Of a stretch of 64,000 nt of DNA, positions 16,349-25,025 are shown in pieces; position 1 is the stretch's first letter, and the number at the start of each line of letters is the position of its first letter. The DNA lies in the NCBI RefSeq assembly GCF_030551875.1, contig NZ_JAUOZU010000007.1, positions 124,001-188,000 on the forward strand, given 5' to 3'. The stretch is from Fluviirhizobium alvei. GTDB taxonomy: Bacteria > Pseudomonadota > Alphaproteobacteria > Rhizobiales > Rhizobiaceae. Made by a program: the position numbers and the translations under genes. The notes beneath the pieces are model-generated. The model was not told where the DNA came from, made no database searches, and was given only the letters and a program-made list of their open reading frames with translations.

Positions 16349-17089
16349 TTATGTAAGCAGTTCGGAATATACGGCAATCAGGCCGTTTAAATCCTCAGGA
16401 CGCTTTTCGGTTTCAATTCTGATTAGACTCTCGTTTTGCGCGAGCTCCATACCTTCGGCATCCAGTCCACTTATCTCCCAATCGCCTGTTTTTCCTTTAA
16501 AAAAATGACGCGCGAGTTGATTGGGAACATTCTCGCCAAGCGCGCAAATATTAGCAATAACTTGCAACTCATGCGAAAGTAGTATGGGCGTCAAATTCGA
16601 ACGGATGATCAGATCTTCCGCTGAAATTTTATAGGCTTTTCCGAATCCTCCGTTCAAACTGGCGCCTTCCGGCATGATCCGGAAGAAGGCGAAGTCGGGA
16701 AAATCGGCATAAAGCTTGGCTTTTGGGTGCCGTCTCAGAAACCGTCGCCGAACACAGGAATGTGATTCGCTATCGGATTCGACTCGCTCTGCCCTCCCCT
16801 GGAGGCTGAGCCTCGGCCAAGCCAGCGGGTCACCTTTTTGCGGTTCGCCAAGCAACAGGCAGCAGCGCGGATCGGCAAGCAGTGCCTGCGTATGCTGCGC
16901 CAGTCGCGAAATCAGAATGACAGGCGTGGCATCGATATCGGTTGCCACGAGAACCCGACTGGAGAGGGGCGCACCGCTTTCGGGGTCGATGACCGCGATC
17001 GCCGCAAAACGCGCCCCGCGCGCCAATGTTCTGGCGAGGGTGCGGGCCTGATCGTCGGTTGGGCGGATAAGTTCCGGTTTTTCAGTCAT
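16349..17089 (-). CDS. HugZ/HutZ-type haem utilisation protein
   Basis: 246 residues. The N-terminal ~150 residues are a split-barrel FMN-binding-like fold of the pyridoxamine-phosphate-oxidase type (SRVLVATDIDATPVILIS, LLLGEPQKGDPLAWPRLSLQ), and the C-terminal ~80 match DUF2470 (LGENVPNQLARHFFKGKTGD, then DAEGMELAQNESLIRI). This pairing is that of HugZ/HutZ, which degrade or traffic haem for iron use. The haem-ligand His is not certain. The ATG at 17089 is taken; one at 17119 is possible. It follows choV by about 60 bases, but a functional tie is unlikely. Confidence 0.72.
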   Translation of the reverse strand: MTEKPELIRPTDDQARTLARTLARGARFAAIAVIDPESGAPLSSRVLVATDIDATPVILISRLAQHTQALLADPRCCLLLGEPQKGDPLAWPRLSLQGRAERVESDSESHSCVRRRFLRRHPKAKLYADFPDFAFFRIMPEGASLNGGFGKAYKISAEDLIIRSNLTPILLSHELQVIANICALGENVPNQLARHFFKGKTGDWEISGLDAEGMELAQNESLIRIETEKRPEDLNGLIAVYSELLT

Positions 17090-17152
17090 TGCGCATGGTC
17101 CCCGAGGGGCGGCAGCCATGATCCATGCCTGCCGCTTGTCGCGCAATTCCAA

Positions 17153-18187
17153 TCAGACGCGGCGGTGGCGCGTCAATCCCGCAACGATATCCTGCGCTGT
17201 AATGACGCCAATGACTGCGCCATTGTCCACCACGCCCACCACACCGGGCTGGCGTGCCATCACATCGAGGATGGTCACCAGACTGGTGTCCGGCGTTGCG
17301 GTTCCCGATACGCTGACACTGTTGTCCGTCCCCGGTCGCATGACATCGGAAGCCGTCAGCATGTTGATCGGATTCATGTTTTGAACGAAGTCAGCGACAT
17401 ACTGGTCGGCCGGATTGCGCACGATGTCCTGCGGAGTTCCACATTGCACGATGCGTCCCCCTTCCATGATGGCAATGCGATTGCCGATGCGGAAGGCTTC
17501 GTCGAGATCGTGGCTGACGAACAGGATCGTCTTCTTGAGGCGCCGCTGGAATTCCAGCAGTTCGTCCTGAAGGCGCGTGCGGATGAGCGGATCGAGTGCG
17601 GAAAACGGCTCGTCCATCAAAAGGATCGGCGCGCCGGTGGCAAAGGCACGGGCAAGGCCGACACGCTGCTGCATGCCGCCGGACAGTTCCTGAACCTTTC
17701 GATCAGCCCATTTCGACAGGTTGACCAACTCCAACTGCTCGCCGACCCGTTTCTTGCGTTCTGCTTCCGGAACACCGGCGAGCTCGAGCCCGAAACCGAC
17801 ATTCTCGGCGACCGTGCGCCAGGGTAGCAGTGCGAACTGCTGGAACACCATCGAAACGGTATTCATGCGCAGTTGCCGCAACTCCTCGGAGCTGCATTTG
17901 TAGGGATTGATCGCCTTGCCCTTGTCGTAAACCTGCACGTCGCCGCGCACGACCGGCGCAAGTGCATTCACGGCCCGCAGGAGCGTGGATTTGCCCGAGC
18001 CGGAGAGACCCATCAGAACCAGGATCTCGCCTTCCTCGATTTCGAGCGAGGCATTGGCGACGCCCAGCACCAGGCCGGTAGCGGCACCGATCTCGTCGCG
18101 CGTCTTGCCCTGATCGGCCATGGCAAGCGCCCGTTCGGGGCCGGAGCCGAAGACGATCGAGACATTGTCGAACTTGACGGCGGTCAT
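17153..18187 (-). CDS. choV: Choline ABC transporter ATP-binding protein
   Basis: 344 residues of the ProV/OpuAA class. Walker A GLSGSGKST (60-68), signature LSGGMQQR (168-175), Walker B ILLMDEP (188-194), then a C-terminal CBS-type regulatory extension (SVSGTATPDTSLVTILDVMA). It energises ChoW and ChoX for choline import. Its ATG overlaps the choW stop by four bases, so the two are translationally coupled. Confidence 0.95.
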   Translation of the reverse strand: MTAVKFDNVSIVFGSGPERALAMADQGKTRDEIGAATGLVLGVANASLEIEEGEILVLMGLSGSGKSTLLRAVNALAPVVRGDVQVYDKGKAINPYKCSSEELRQLRMNTVSMVFQQFALLPWRTVAENVGFGLELAGVPEAERKKRVGEQLELVNLSKWADRKVQELSGGMQQRVGLARAFATGAPILLMDEPFSALDPLIRTRLQDELLEFQRRLKKTILFVSHDLDEAFRIGNRIAIMEGGRIVQCGTPQDIVRNPADQYVADFVQNMNPINMLTASDVMRPGTDNSVSVSGTATPDTSLVTILDVMARQPGVVGVVDNGAVIGVITAQDIVAGLTRHRRV

Positions 18188-19086
18188 GCAACATCTCCAT
18201 CGTCGGAAGAGCGGAAGATACGATCGAGAATGATCGCGAGAATGACGATGCAGAGGCCGGAATCAAAGCCCTTGGCGATATTGACGGTGTTGAGCGCGCG
18301 AACCACCGGCACGCCAAGACCGTTTGCGCCGACGAGTGCTGCGATCACCACCATCGACAGCGACAGCATGATCGTCTGGGTCAGGCCCGCCATGATCTGC
18401 GGCATGGCAAACGGCAGTTCCACCTTGGTCAGAACCTGACGCTTGGTCGCGCCGAAGGCTTGCGCGGCTTCAACGAGCGACGGCGGCGTCGAAATGATGC
18501 CGAGGCGGGTCAGCCGGATGGGAGCCGGAATGGCGAAAATCACCGTCGCGATCAGGCCGGGCACCATGCCGAGGCCGAAGAGAATGAGCGCGGGGATCAG
18601 ATAGACGAAGGTCGGGATCGTCTGCATCAGGTCAAGGATCGGCCGTACCATGGAATAGAGCCAGGGGCGACGCGCACAGGCAATGCCGATCGGAACACCT
18701 ACGACCATGGAAACGCCGGTCGCAGCCAGCACCAGCGCCAGCGTTTCCATCGTCTCTTTCCAATATCCCTGATTGTAGATCAGCAGCAATCCCAGCGCGA
18801 CGAAAAGCGACACACCTATTGAACGGCGGATCCAATAGGCTATTCCGGTAAACACCAGCATCATGAAGAAGGGATAGGCCGGTTCAAGCGCGTGGTCCTT
18901 CAGATAAGGAGCCTGAAGCACGAATAGCATGGCCTCAATGGATTCACTGAGTACCTTTGCAATAAAATCAAACAGAAACTTGAGATTCGTCGTCAACCAA
19001 TCGACGAAGCTTTTAGCCCCTTGTCCGATCATGATTTTGTTACTGGCGTCGAACAGCCATGGCATTAGATCATGCGGAGTGATCAT
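18184..19086 (-). CDS. choW: Choline ABC transporter permease
   Basis: 300 residues. The C-terminal two thirds is a binding-protein-dependent permease with about six membrane helices and the EAA-type loop VEAAQAFGATKRQVLTKVEL. The N-terminal section (FDFIAKVLSESIEAMLFVLQ) is typical of the ProW class. It forms the channel for ChoXWV. It is separated from choX by 67 bases that contain a terminator-like hairpin and overlaps choV at its 3' end. Confidence 0.95.
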   Translation of the reverse strand: MITPHDLMPWLFDASNKIMIGQGAKSFVDWLTTNLKFLFDFIAKVLSESIEAMLFVLQAPYLKDHALEPAYPFFMMLVFTGIAYWIRRSIGVSLFVALGLLLIYNQGYWKETMETLALVLAATGVSMVVGVPIGIACARRPWLYSMVRPILDLMQTIPTFVYLIPALILFGLGMVPGLIATVIFAIPAPIRLTRLGIISTPPSLVEAAQAFGATKRQVLTKVELPFAMPQIMAGLTQTIMLSLSMVVIAALVGANGLGVPVVRALNTVNIAKGFDSGLCIVILAIILDRIFRSSDDGDVA

Positions 19087-19110
19087 GCGGTTCCCCTCTC
19101 ACGCAACGAT

Positions 19111-19140
19111 AAGCAAAACGGGCAGCACAAAGCTGCCCGT
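19111..19140 (-). terminator. Partial terminator between choX and choW
   Basis: Minus strand ACGGGCAGC (19140-19132), loop TTTGT, GCTGCCCGT (19126-19118), then TTTT (reading into 19115). It lies just after the choX stop and before choW, and would leave most transcripts ending after choX, matching the common excess of binding protein over permease. Confidence 0.72.
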
Positions 19141-19153
19141 CGTAATGCGTTGA

Positions 19154-20104
19154 TCAGAGGTCCAGGGCAGCCTTGACGGCGCCAGCGGCATCAGCACCGT
19201 CGCGGGTCGTCACACCGGCAAGCCACGGGGTCATCGCATCCGGGTTGGCCTTCAGCCATTCCGAAGCGGCTGCTTCCGGCTCCATGCCGTCGTCGAGGAT
19301 CTTCTTCATCACCTCGTTCTCCATCTGCAGCGAGAACTTGAGGTTCTTGAGGAAGGTGCCGACATTGCTGCATTCGCCAACATAGCCGGCGCGCGTGTTG
19401 GTGTAGATGGTCGCGCCGCCGAGGTTCGGACCGAACACTTCGTCACCGCCCGTCAGGTAGGTGAGCTTGAAGTTGGCGTTCATCGGATGCGGTTCCCAGC
19501 CGAGGAAGACGATCGGCTTGCCGTCCTTGTCGAGCTTGGCGGCCTGCGCCAGCATGCCCTGCTCGGAGGATTCAACCAGTTCCATGCCCTTGAGGCCGAA
19601 CTTGTCTGCATCGATCATGCCGAGGATGAGACGGTTGCCGTCATTGCCCGGCTCGATGCCGTAGATCTTGTTTTCCAGTTCGTCCTTGTGCTTGGCGATA
19701 TCGGCAAAATCCTTGATGCCGAGAGCTGCACCCGCTTCGTTGGTCGTCAGCGTATACTTGGCGCCTTCAAGGTTCTCGCGCACCACATCCACGGTCTTGG
19801 CTTCGCGATAGGGCTTGAGGTCGGCTTCCATGGTCGGCATCCAGTTGCCGAGGAAGACGTCGATATCCTTGTTGGCCATCGACTGGTAGGTCACCGGCAC
19901 TGACAGAACCTTGACGTCTGTTTCGTAGCCGAGCGCCTTGAGGATGACGGAAGCTGTTCCGGTGGTGGCCGCAATATCGGACCAGCCGACATCGGCGAAG
20001 CGAACCGTCGCACAGCTGTCCGGTTCGGCAGCCTGTGCCAAACCCGTTACCGCGAAGACTGAGACCGTCGCGGTCAGCAGGAGTTGGAGCATTTTGGATT
20101 TCAT
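19154..20104 (-). CDS. choX: Choline-binding periplasmic protein
   Basis: 316 residues with the signal peptide MKSKMLQLLLTATVSVFAV...AQA. The four aromatic residues that hold the choline ammonium group in Sinorhizobium ChoX (W43, W90, Y119, W205) appear here as W41 (DVGWSD), W88 (GNWMPT), Y117 (AKYTL) and W203 (LGWEPHPM). It delivers choline to ChoWV, feeding glycine betaine and phosphatidylcholine synthesis. The ATG at 20104 has GGGAG seven bases upstream. First gene of choXWV. Confidence 0.96.
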   Translation of the reverse strand: MKSKMLQLLLTATVSVFAVTGLAQAAEPDSCATVRFADVGWSDIAATTGTASVILKALGYETDVKVLSVPVTYQSMANKDIDVFLGNWMPTMEADLKPYREAKTVDVVRENLEGAKYTLTTNEAGAALGIKDFADIAKHKDELENKIYGIEPGNDGNRLILGMIDADKFGLKGMELVESSEQGMLAQAAKLDKDGKPIVFLGWEPHPMNANFKLTYLTGGDEVFGPNLGGATIYTNTRAGYVGECSNVGTFLKNLKFSLQMENEVMKKILDDGMEPEAAASEWLKANPDAMTPWLAGVTTRDGADAAGAVKAALDL

Positions 20105-20330
20105 GATGTTCTCCCTCTTATTTGATAACCTAGCCAAGCACCATTTCCGGACACATTCAAGCGGATAGGCGTCGCCAACAATCCGATTAGCGACGTTTCC
20201 ATGCCGCATAAAGATTTATCCTATGATTTGTGCGCAGGTGCGAACAAGAAATCTGTGGTTTCAGCACAGGCCATCTGGCACCAATCGCCGTCTTTTCGCA
20301 AAAGCGGATGAACGGCAACGGAACCCGACC

Positions 20331-20921
20331 ATGGCAAAACTCTATTTCTCCTATGCGGCGATGAACGCAGGCAAATCCACCATGCTGATGCAGGCCTCCT
20401 ATAATTACCAGGAGCGCGGCATGAAGACGGTGATCCTGCTCGCCTCGTTCGACAACCGCGCCGGCCTCGGAAAAGTCGCCTCCCGCATCGGCCTTGAGGC
20501 CGAAGCCATCGCATTTCATCCCGGCGACGATCTGTTTTCGCTTGTCAACGACATGCATGATGCCGATCCGATCGCCTGCGTCTTTGTCGATGAGGCCCAG
20601 TTCCTCGAACGCGATCAGGTCTGGCAGCTTGCACGCATCGCCGACCGCCTCGGTATACCGGTGATGGCCTATGGGCTTCGGACGGATTTCCAGGGCAAGC
20701 TGTTTCCGGGCTCGCAGGAGCTGCTGGCAATTGCCGATGAACTGCGCGAAGTCCGCACGATCTGCCATTGCGGACGCAAGGCAACCATGGTCGCACGCCT
20801 TGATTCGAACGGCCGGATCATCCGCGAGGGCGCCCAGGTCGATATCGGCGGCAACGAGAAATATGTCTCCTATTGCCGGCGGCACTGGCAGGACCTGATG
20901 GAGGCGGTCGAAGAGACCTGA
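20331..20921 (+). CDS. tdk: Thymidine kinase
   Basis: 196 residues, type II kinase. P-loop YAAMNAGKST (8-17), catalytic acidic region CVFVDEAQFL, and a zinc-binding C-terminus with CHCGRKA and YCRRHW. It phosphorylates thymidine for salvage into dTMP. The ATG at 20331 gives the family N-terminus (MAKLYFSYAAMNAG). It stands alone, divergent from choX; the 226-base gap between them holds no further gene that I can see. Confidence 0.96.
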   Translation: MAKLYFSYAAMNAGKSTMLMQASYNYQERGMKTVILLASFDNRAGLGKVASRIGLEAEAIAFHPGDDLFSLVNDMHDADPIACVFVDEAQFLERDQVWQLARIADRLGIPVMAYGLRTDFQGKLFPGSQELLAIADELREVRTICHCGRKATMVARLDSNGRIIREGAQVDIGGNEKYVSYCRRHWQDLMEAVEET

Positions 20922-21063
20922 ACATTAGTCTATTCGCGCATGTTTTTTGCTTTATTTTGATCAAAGACAATGTTGCGTCCCGTTCGCCACGCTAAATGGC
21001 GATCGTGCACTCTCGCATCTGGCCGGCGGCTTTGCATGCGGAGGTTCCAGGAAAGGACTACGG

Positions 21064-21450
21064 ATGAAAATCAGAATGCTTATGATTGCAGGCGCGGCCC
21101 TCAGCCTCGCCGGTGCCGCCCATGCCGATGGTGATGCCAAGGCCGGTGCGACCGTCTTCAAGAAATGCATGGCCTGTCACACCGCGACCGAAGCCAAGAA
21201 CAAGGTCGGCCCGGCGCTGGTCGGCGTTGTCGGACGCAAGGTCGCGACCGAAGCGGGCTTCAAATATTCCCCGGCCATGATCGAGTACGGCGCTGACGGC
21301 AAGGTCTGGGACGAAGCGAACCTGACCGCCTACCTCGCCGACCCGAAAAAGGCTGTTCCGAAGAACAAGATGGCGTTCGTCGGCCTCAAGAAACCCGAAG
21401 ACATCGTCAACGTCATCACCTATCTCAAGGACCCGTCCAAGGCCAAGTGA
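21064..21450 (+). CDS. Periplasmic class I cytochrome c
   Basis: 128 residues with a signal peptide (MKIRMLMIAGAALSLAGAAHA) and one haem site CMACH (C35, C38, H39); the axial methionine is M103 in PKNKMAF. Size and motif resemble cytochrome c-550/c2-type electron carriers. It shuttles electrons in the periplasm between the bc1 complex and oxidases or reductases. The ATG at 21064 is preceded by a GGAAAGGA. It ends at a terminator, separating it from the next cluster. Confidence 0.92.
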   Translation: MKIRMLMIAGAALSLAGAAHADGDAKAGATVFKKCMACHTATEAKNKVGPALVGVVGRKVATEAGFKYSPAMIEYGADGKVWDEANLTAYLADPKKAVPKNKMAFVGLKKPEDIVNVITYLKDPSKAK

Positions 21451-21473
21451 TAGATCTGTCGGGTCTTTTCTCG

Positions 21474-21505
21474 AGCGGGCATGCTCCGGCATGTCCGCTA
21501 TTTTT
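21474..21505 (+). terminator. Terminator after cytochrome c gene
   Basis: AGCGGGCATGC (21474-21484) pairs with GCATGTCCGCT (21489-21499; one G-T pair), loop TCCG, then TTTTT at 21501-21505. Confidence 0.85.
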
Positions 21506-21674
21506 ATGTGAATAAAGGCCCGCCCTTGCGCGTTGGCAATTGAGCACCAAATGTACTGCGTCTGCGGCAGGAACTTCGGTTGAGGCTTTCAAAAAACCTC
21601 AAACCGGCTATTGTCGTCGCGAACGAAATTGTCTCAACCGACCGCGCCAGAATGCGCGATCCCAGGGGAAAAAT

Positions 21675-22766
21675 ATGGCCACGCTTCAGTCCTTCGATGC
21701 CGAAATCGAAAAAACCCGCTCGATCGTTTCCGACATGCGCGGCAAGCTCGACCAGTCGACGGGAATTCTCGACAAGTTCGCGCAGGCCGATGCCAAGATC
21801 GGCGATGTCAATTTTGACATCGAAAATGCCCGCATCCAGGATGTCATCAACCAGCAGAAGGTCATGGAAGGCAATATTGCCGATCTGATCATCGGCCTCG
21901 AAGATGCGACCAACGTATTCGGCAGCGAATTCGAAAGCATGAAGGGTCAGACCGGCTGGGAAAAGTTCGTCGGCATCTTCTCCAAGCAGAGCGCCCAGCG
22001 CATGCGCACCGAACGCGTTCGCAACATGTCGCTGGCCGGCAACCTGCAAGAACTGCTTGCCAAGTCCGACACGATCGTCGGTATGCTGAAAGAGCAGAAG
22101 TCGATCCTCGAGAACCGCTACAAATCCTCCGAGACCAACCTCATCCAGGTGATCCAGCGCCGCAAGAACACGATCACCAATCTTGAAGCCGTCCAGAAGC
22201 GGATCGAGGAGCTCAATCCCCTGCTGCTCGATATCGAGAACAAGATTGCGGCCACCACCGACCAGATTGCTCGCTCTGACCTCGAGGCCGAACGCTCCAA
22301 GCTTGCGACCGAGTACAACGAAAAGCAGGCCAAGGAGCAGGAACTGCTCGCCGAGAGCCAGACGCTCGAGCGCTACACCTCGATGTTCCAGACCTTCGTC
22401 GATTCGCTCAACAACCAGTTGGCCGCCCAGAACACGCTGATCAACAAGCTGACGATCGATACCGAGCAGCGCATCGTGCTCTACAAGGCGCTCGAGGATT
22501 CGTTGAAGACCGCGGCTCAGCAGGATGTCGCCCACAAGATCAATACCCTCGGCAGCCAGGTCGATACGGCGGCGGAAGAGACGATGGCCGGCATCGGTGC
22601 CGCTTCGCAGCGTCATATCGGCGATCTTCTCGAAATGCATGAGAAGAACATGCTCGCGACACAGGATATCCAGCGCCGCAAGAAGCTGGCAGACGATGCC
22701 TTCGCACGTCGATTCCAGTCCGTGCTCGACAAGCACAATTCCGCCAACTACGTGAAACCTTCGTAA
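21675..22766 (+). CDS. Long coiled-coil protein, first gene of an uncharacterised cluster
   Basis: 363 residues, nearly all alpha-helical, without signal peptide or membrane segment. Heptad-rich stretches run about 140-260 (KRIEELNPLLLDIENKIAAT) and the C-terminal third reads LERYTSMFQTFVDSLNNQLA followed by LIDTE-like segments ending VLDKHNSANYVKPS. The architecture recalls TelA-type 'toxic anion resistance' proteins, but I see no decisive motif, so this is only a suggestion. The ATG at 21675 gives MATLQSFDAEIEK. It heads a + strand series with the SPFH, AAA+ and DUF2333 genes and is 58 bases before the SPFH gene. Confidence 0.7.
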   Translation: MATLQSFDAEIEKTRSIVSDMRGKLDQSTGILDKFAQADAKIGDVNFDIENARIQDVINQQKVMEGNIADLIIGLEDATNVFGSEFESMKGQTGWEKFVGIFSKQSAQRMRTERVRNMSLAGNLQELLAKSDTIVGMLKEQKSILENRYKSSETNLIQVIQRRKNTITNLEAVQKRIEELNPLLLDIENKIAATTDQIARSDLEAERSKLATEYNEKQAKEQELLAESQTLERYTSMFQTFVDSLNNQLAAQNTLINKLTIDTEQRIVLYKALEDSLKTAAQQDVAHKINTLGSQVDTAAEETMAGIGAASQRHIGDLLEMHEKNMLATQDIQRRKKLADDAFARRFQSVLDKHNSANYVKPS

Positions 22767-22824
22767 GCAGAACCGGAAGCTTGGTGGCCTCGCATCGGCG
22801 AGCGCCACCACACGGGAGGTATCG

Positions 22825-23745
22825 ATGCCCCAACAAATCACCGCACCGGCCGAGGCGCGACGCCGGCCCTTGCGCATGCTCGGCCTGATCGTCATCGTTC
22901 TCGCAGCCCTGTTTTTCATTTTCGGCGGCAGTTTCTACACGATCGATCAGGGCGAACGTGGCGTCATCCTGCGTTACGGCGCAGTCGTTGGCACCGCTGA
23001 CCCCGGCCTTGGCTTCAAGCTGCCGCTGATCGACCGGGTGGTGAAGATCACAGTCCAGAGCCGGGCCCAGGTCTACGAGAATGTCTCAACCTATTCGCGC
23101 GACCAGCAGCCGGCCTCAGTGACGCTTTCTGTCAACTACCGCCTGCCACCCGACCAGGTCGCTAAGATCTATGCCGAATATGGTGGCGAGGAAGGCATCG
23201 TCAGCCGCCTGATCGATCGGCGCGTCTATGAGCAGATGAAGAATGTCTTTGGCCGCTTCAACGCCGTCACCGCCATACAGGAACGCGCACGCCTGAATGC
23301 CGAGACCGAAGAGGCCATCCGCAAGTTCATTGCCGGGCCGGTGGTGATCGAAAGCGTCCAGATCGAGAATATCGATTTCTCGGATGCCTATGAGCAATCG
23401 ATCGAAAACCGCATGCTGGCGGAAGTCGAAGTCCAGAAACTGCGCCAGAATGCCGAACGTGAAAAGGTTCAGGCCGAAATTACCGTGACCCAGGCCAACG
23501 CCCGGGCCGATGCCATTCGTGCGGAAGCGGAAGCCAATGCGGCGGCCACACGTCTCGCGGGTCAGGCCGAAGCCGATATCATCCGTGCCCGCGGCATGGC
23601 CGAAGCCGACACAATCCGGGCCAAGGCTGCGGCACTCAAGGACAATCCCGGTCTCGTCAGCCTGACAGCGACGGAAAAGTGGGACGGCAAACTGCCCAAC
23701 ACCATGGTGCCAGGTTCCGCCCTGCCCTTCATCGGCCTGAAATAG
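22825..23745 (+). CDS. Prohibitin-type SPFH membrane protein
   Basis: 306 residues: one N-terminal membrane helix (about 18-37, MLGLIVIVLAALFFIFGG), an SPFH/Band 7 domain (TIDQGERGVILRYGAVVG, LPLIDRVVKITVQSRAQVYE), then a long Ala/Glu/Arg helix (about 200-270) that builds the ring-like assembly. SPFH proteins scaffold membrane microdomains and often partner AAA proteases or ATPases. A GGAGG lies seven bases upstream. Its neighbours, an AAA+ ATPase and a coiled-coil protein, suggest a shared membrane complex. It lacks a paired HflK/HflC partner here. Confidence 0.88.
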   Translation: MPQQITAPAEARRRPLRMLGLIVIVLAALFFIFGGSFYTIDQGERGVILRYGAVVGTADPGLGFKLPLIDRVVKITVQSRAQVYENVSTYSRDQQPASVTLSVNYRLPPDQVAKIYAEYGGEEGIVSRLIDRRVYEQMKNVFGRFNAVTAIQERARLNAETEEAIRKFIAGPVVIESVQIENIDFSDAYEQSIENRMLAEVEVQKLRQNAEREKVQAEITVTQANARADAIRAEAEANAAATRLAGQAEADIIRARGMAEADTIRAKAAALKDNPGLVSLTATEKWDGKLPNTMVPGSALPFIGLK

Positions 23746-23760
23746 GAGCGTCTCGCAGAC

Positions 23761-24906
23761 ATGAATGCGATCGAACCCGCGGTCCAGCAGTATTTCCAGA
23801 CCGTTCGCGCTGCCTTCGAGGGGCTTGAGCTCTATCTTGACGATCTCAATCGCTCGAACGGTATCCGCGACCTGACCGCCGGACTGGTGATGAAATATGT
23901 CGACCGGCTGAAGACCTCGATCGGCTGCTGGGAAAACAAGATCGGTTTCATGGACAGGTTCCGCATCTCGCGGGCGGAATCGGGCTTTCCTGTTTTCCAG
24001 AACGTTCTGGAACTGGAAAACGATCGCAAGACCGCGCCGGAACGTCTGGCCTCCATTCCGGAAAGCGCACGTCTCAAGGCCGAGATGGTCGATTTCATTC
24101 TGCGCAACAAGGCTTTCCCGGGCGCTATCCAGTCGCGCCTTTCCGAACGGCTCTATCTCGAGCAGGTGGTGAAAGGCGAGGTCTTCTCGCCCTTTATCCT
24201 GCCCGAAACCTCGGCCATCTCCGTCAATCCCGAAACGCGCCGACCGGTCTGCATCGTCAACTGGGCCGCCTTCGATGGCAGCCAAACTCTGCCGATGATC
24301 TATGTCGCCCGCATCGAAGATTCCTCCGACAATATGGTGCGGATGCTGGTCGACGGGCGCGGTGAATTGAACAAGGATATCGAGGTGCCACTGCCGGTCG
24401 GCGGCCTGCTCAATCCGGAACTGGCGCCGCGTTTCGATGATTTCGTCATCCGCAATTCGTCCTATGCGCTGTCGCCGATTACGGTTGCCACCAATCTCGA
24501 CAAGGATTTTCCGACGCTGCATCCCAAGCAGATGCGCCGCATCGTCATCGGCCCGTTCTACTCGGCCGGGATTACCGAGAACAATGCCGTCATCAACGGC
24601 ATCCTGTCGCGGGTGAAAAAGGCGGAAAATGCCTGGCTTCTGACCTGGACGGTGCAGGAAGTGTTTTCCCGTCGCGAGAAACCGGCGGTCAAGGGCTTCT
24701 TCTCCTCGACCCCGGCCGAACAGGAATTCCATATCGACACCAATGATCTCGAGGCTGCGCGCATGGGTGTCAGCGCCTTCGAGAAACATGCGCTTGTTCC
24801 ACATGAAGCCTATACGGCGCTCTATGCATCCGGCGAGGCCGAACAGATCTTTGCCGGCTACAAGGTGCATGTGATTTCCGGCAACCAGGTGACGAGTGCG
24901 GTGTGA
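23761..24906 (+). CDS. Conserved-cluster protein of unknown function (381 aa)
   Basis: 381 residues, soluble, no signal peptide or membrane helix. An N-terminal helical part (about 1-130) precedes a beta-rich region that contains RRPVCIVNWAAFDG, MIYVARIEDSSD and RRIVIGPFYSAGITENN. I recognise no domain. It starts 15 bases after the SPFH gene with AGGAGCG upstream, and a 119-base gap separates it from the AAA+ gene, so it is almost surely cotranscribed with the SPFH gene. A role as adaptor between the membrane protein and the ATPase is a guess. Confidence 0.7.
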   Translation: MNAIEPAVQQYFQTVRAAFEGLELYLDDLNRSNGIRDLTAGLVMKYVDRLKTSIGCWENKIGFMDRFRISRAESGFPVFQNVLELENDRKTAPERLASIPESARLKAEMVDFILRNKAFPGAIQSRLSERLYLEQVVKGEVFSPFILPETSAISVNPETRRPVCIVNWAAFDGSQTLPMIYVARIEDSSDNMVRMLVDGRGELNKDIEVPLPVGGLLNPELAPRFDDFVIRNSSYALSPITVATNLDKDFPTLHPKQMRRIVIGPFYSAGITENNAVINGILSRVKKAENAWLLTWTVQEVFSRREKPAVKGFFSSTPAEQEFHIDTNDLEAARMGVSAFEKHALVPHEAYTALYASGEAEQIFAGYKVHVISGNQVTSAV

Positions 24907-25025
24907 GGGGCGCTGGAGGAGCCCCCCTCACCAACTTAGGCCAGGATGTTATCGAAAATCGAATTCTGGACCCGCTTGATGAGGGGTGAAATCTCCTCAA
25001 TTCACAGTTTCACGATGAGGAACCC

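Noticed and set aside
21675-22766. Firm assignment of the coiled-coil protein as TelA
   Set aside because: Only general helical layout agrees; no decisive motif could be seen, so it is left as unknown.
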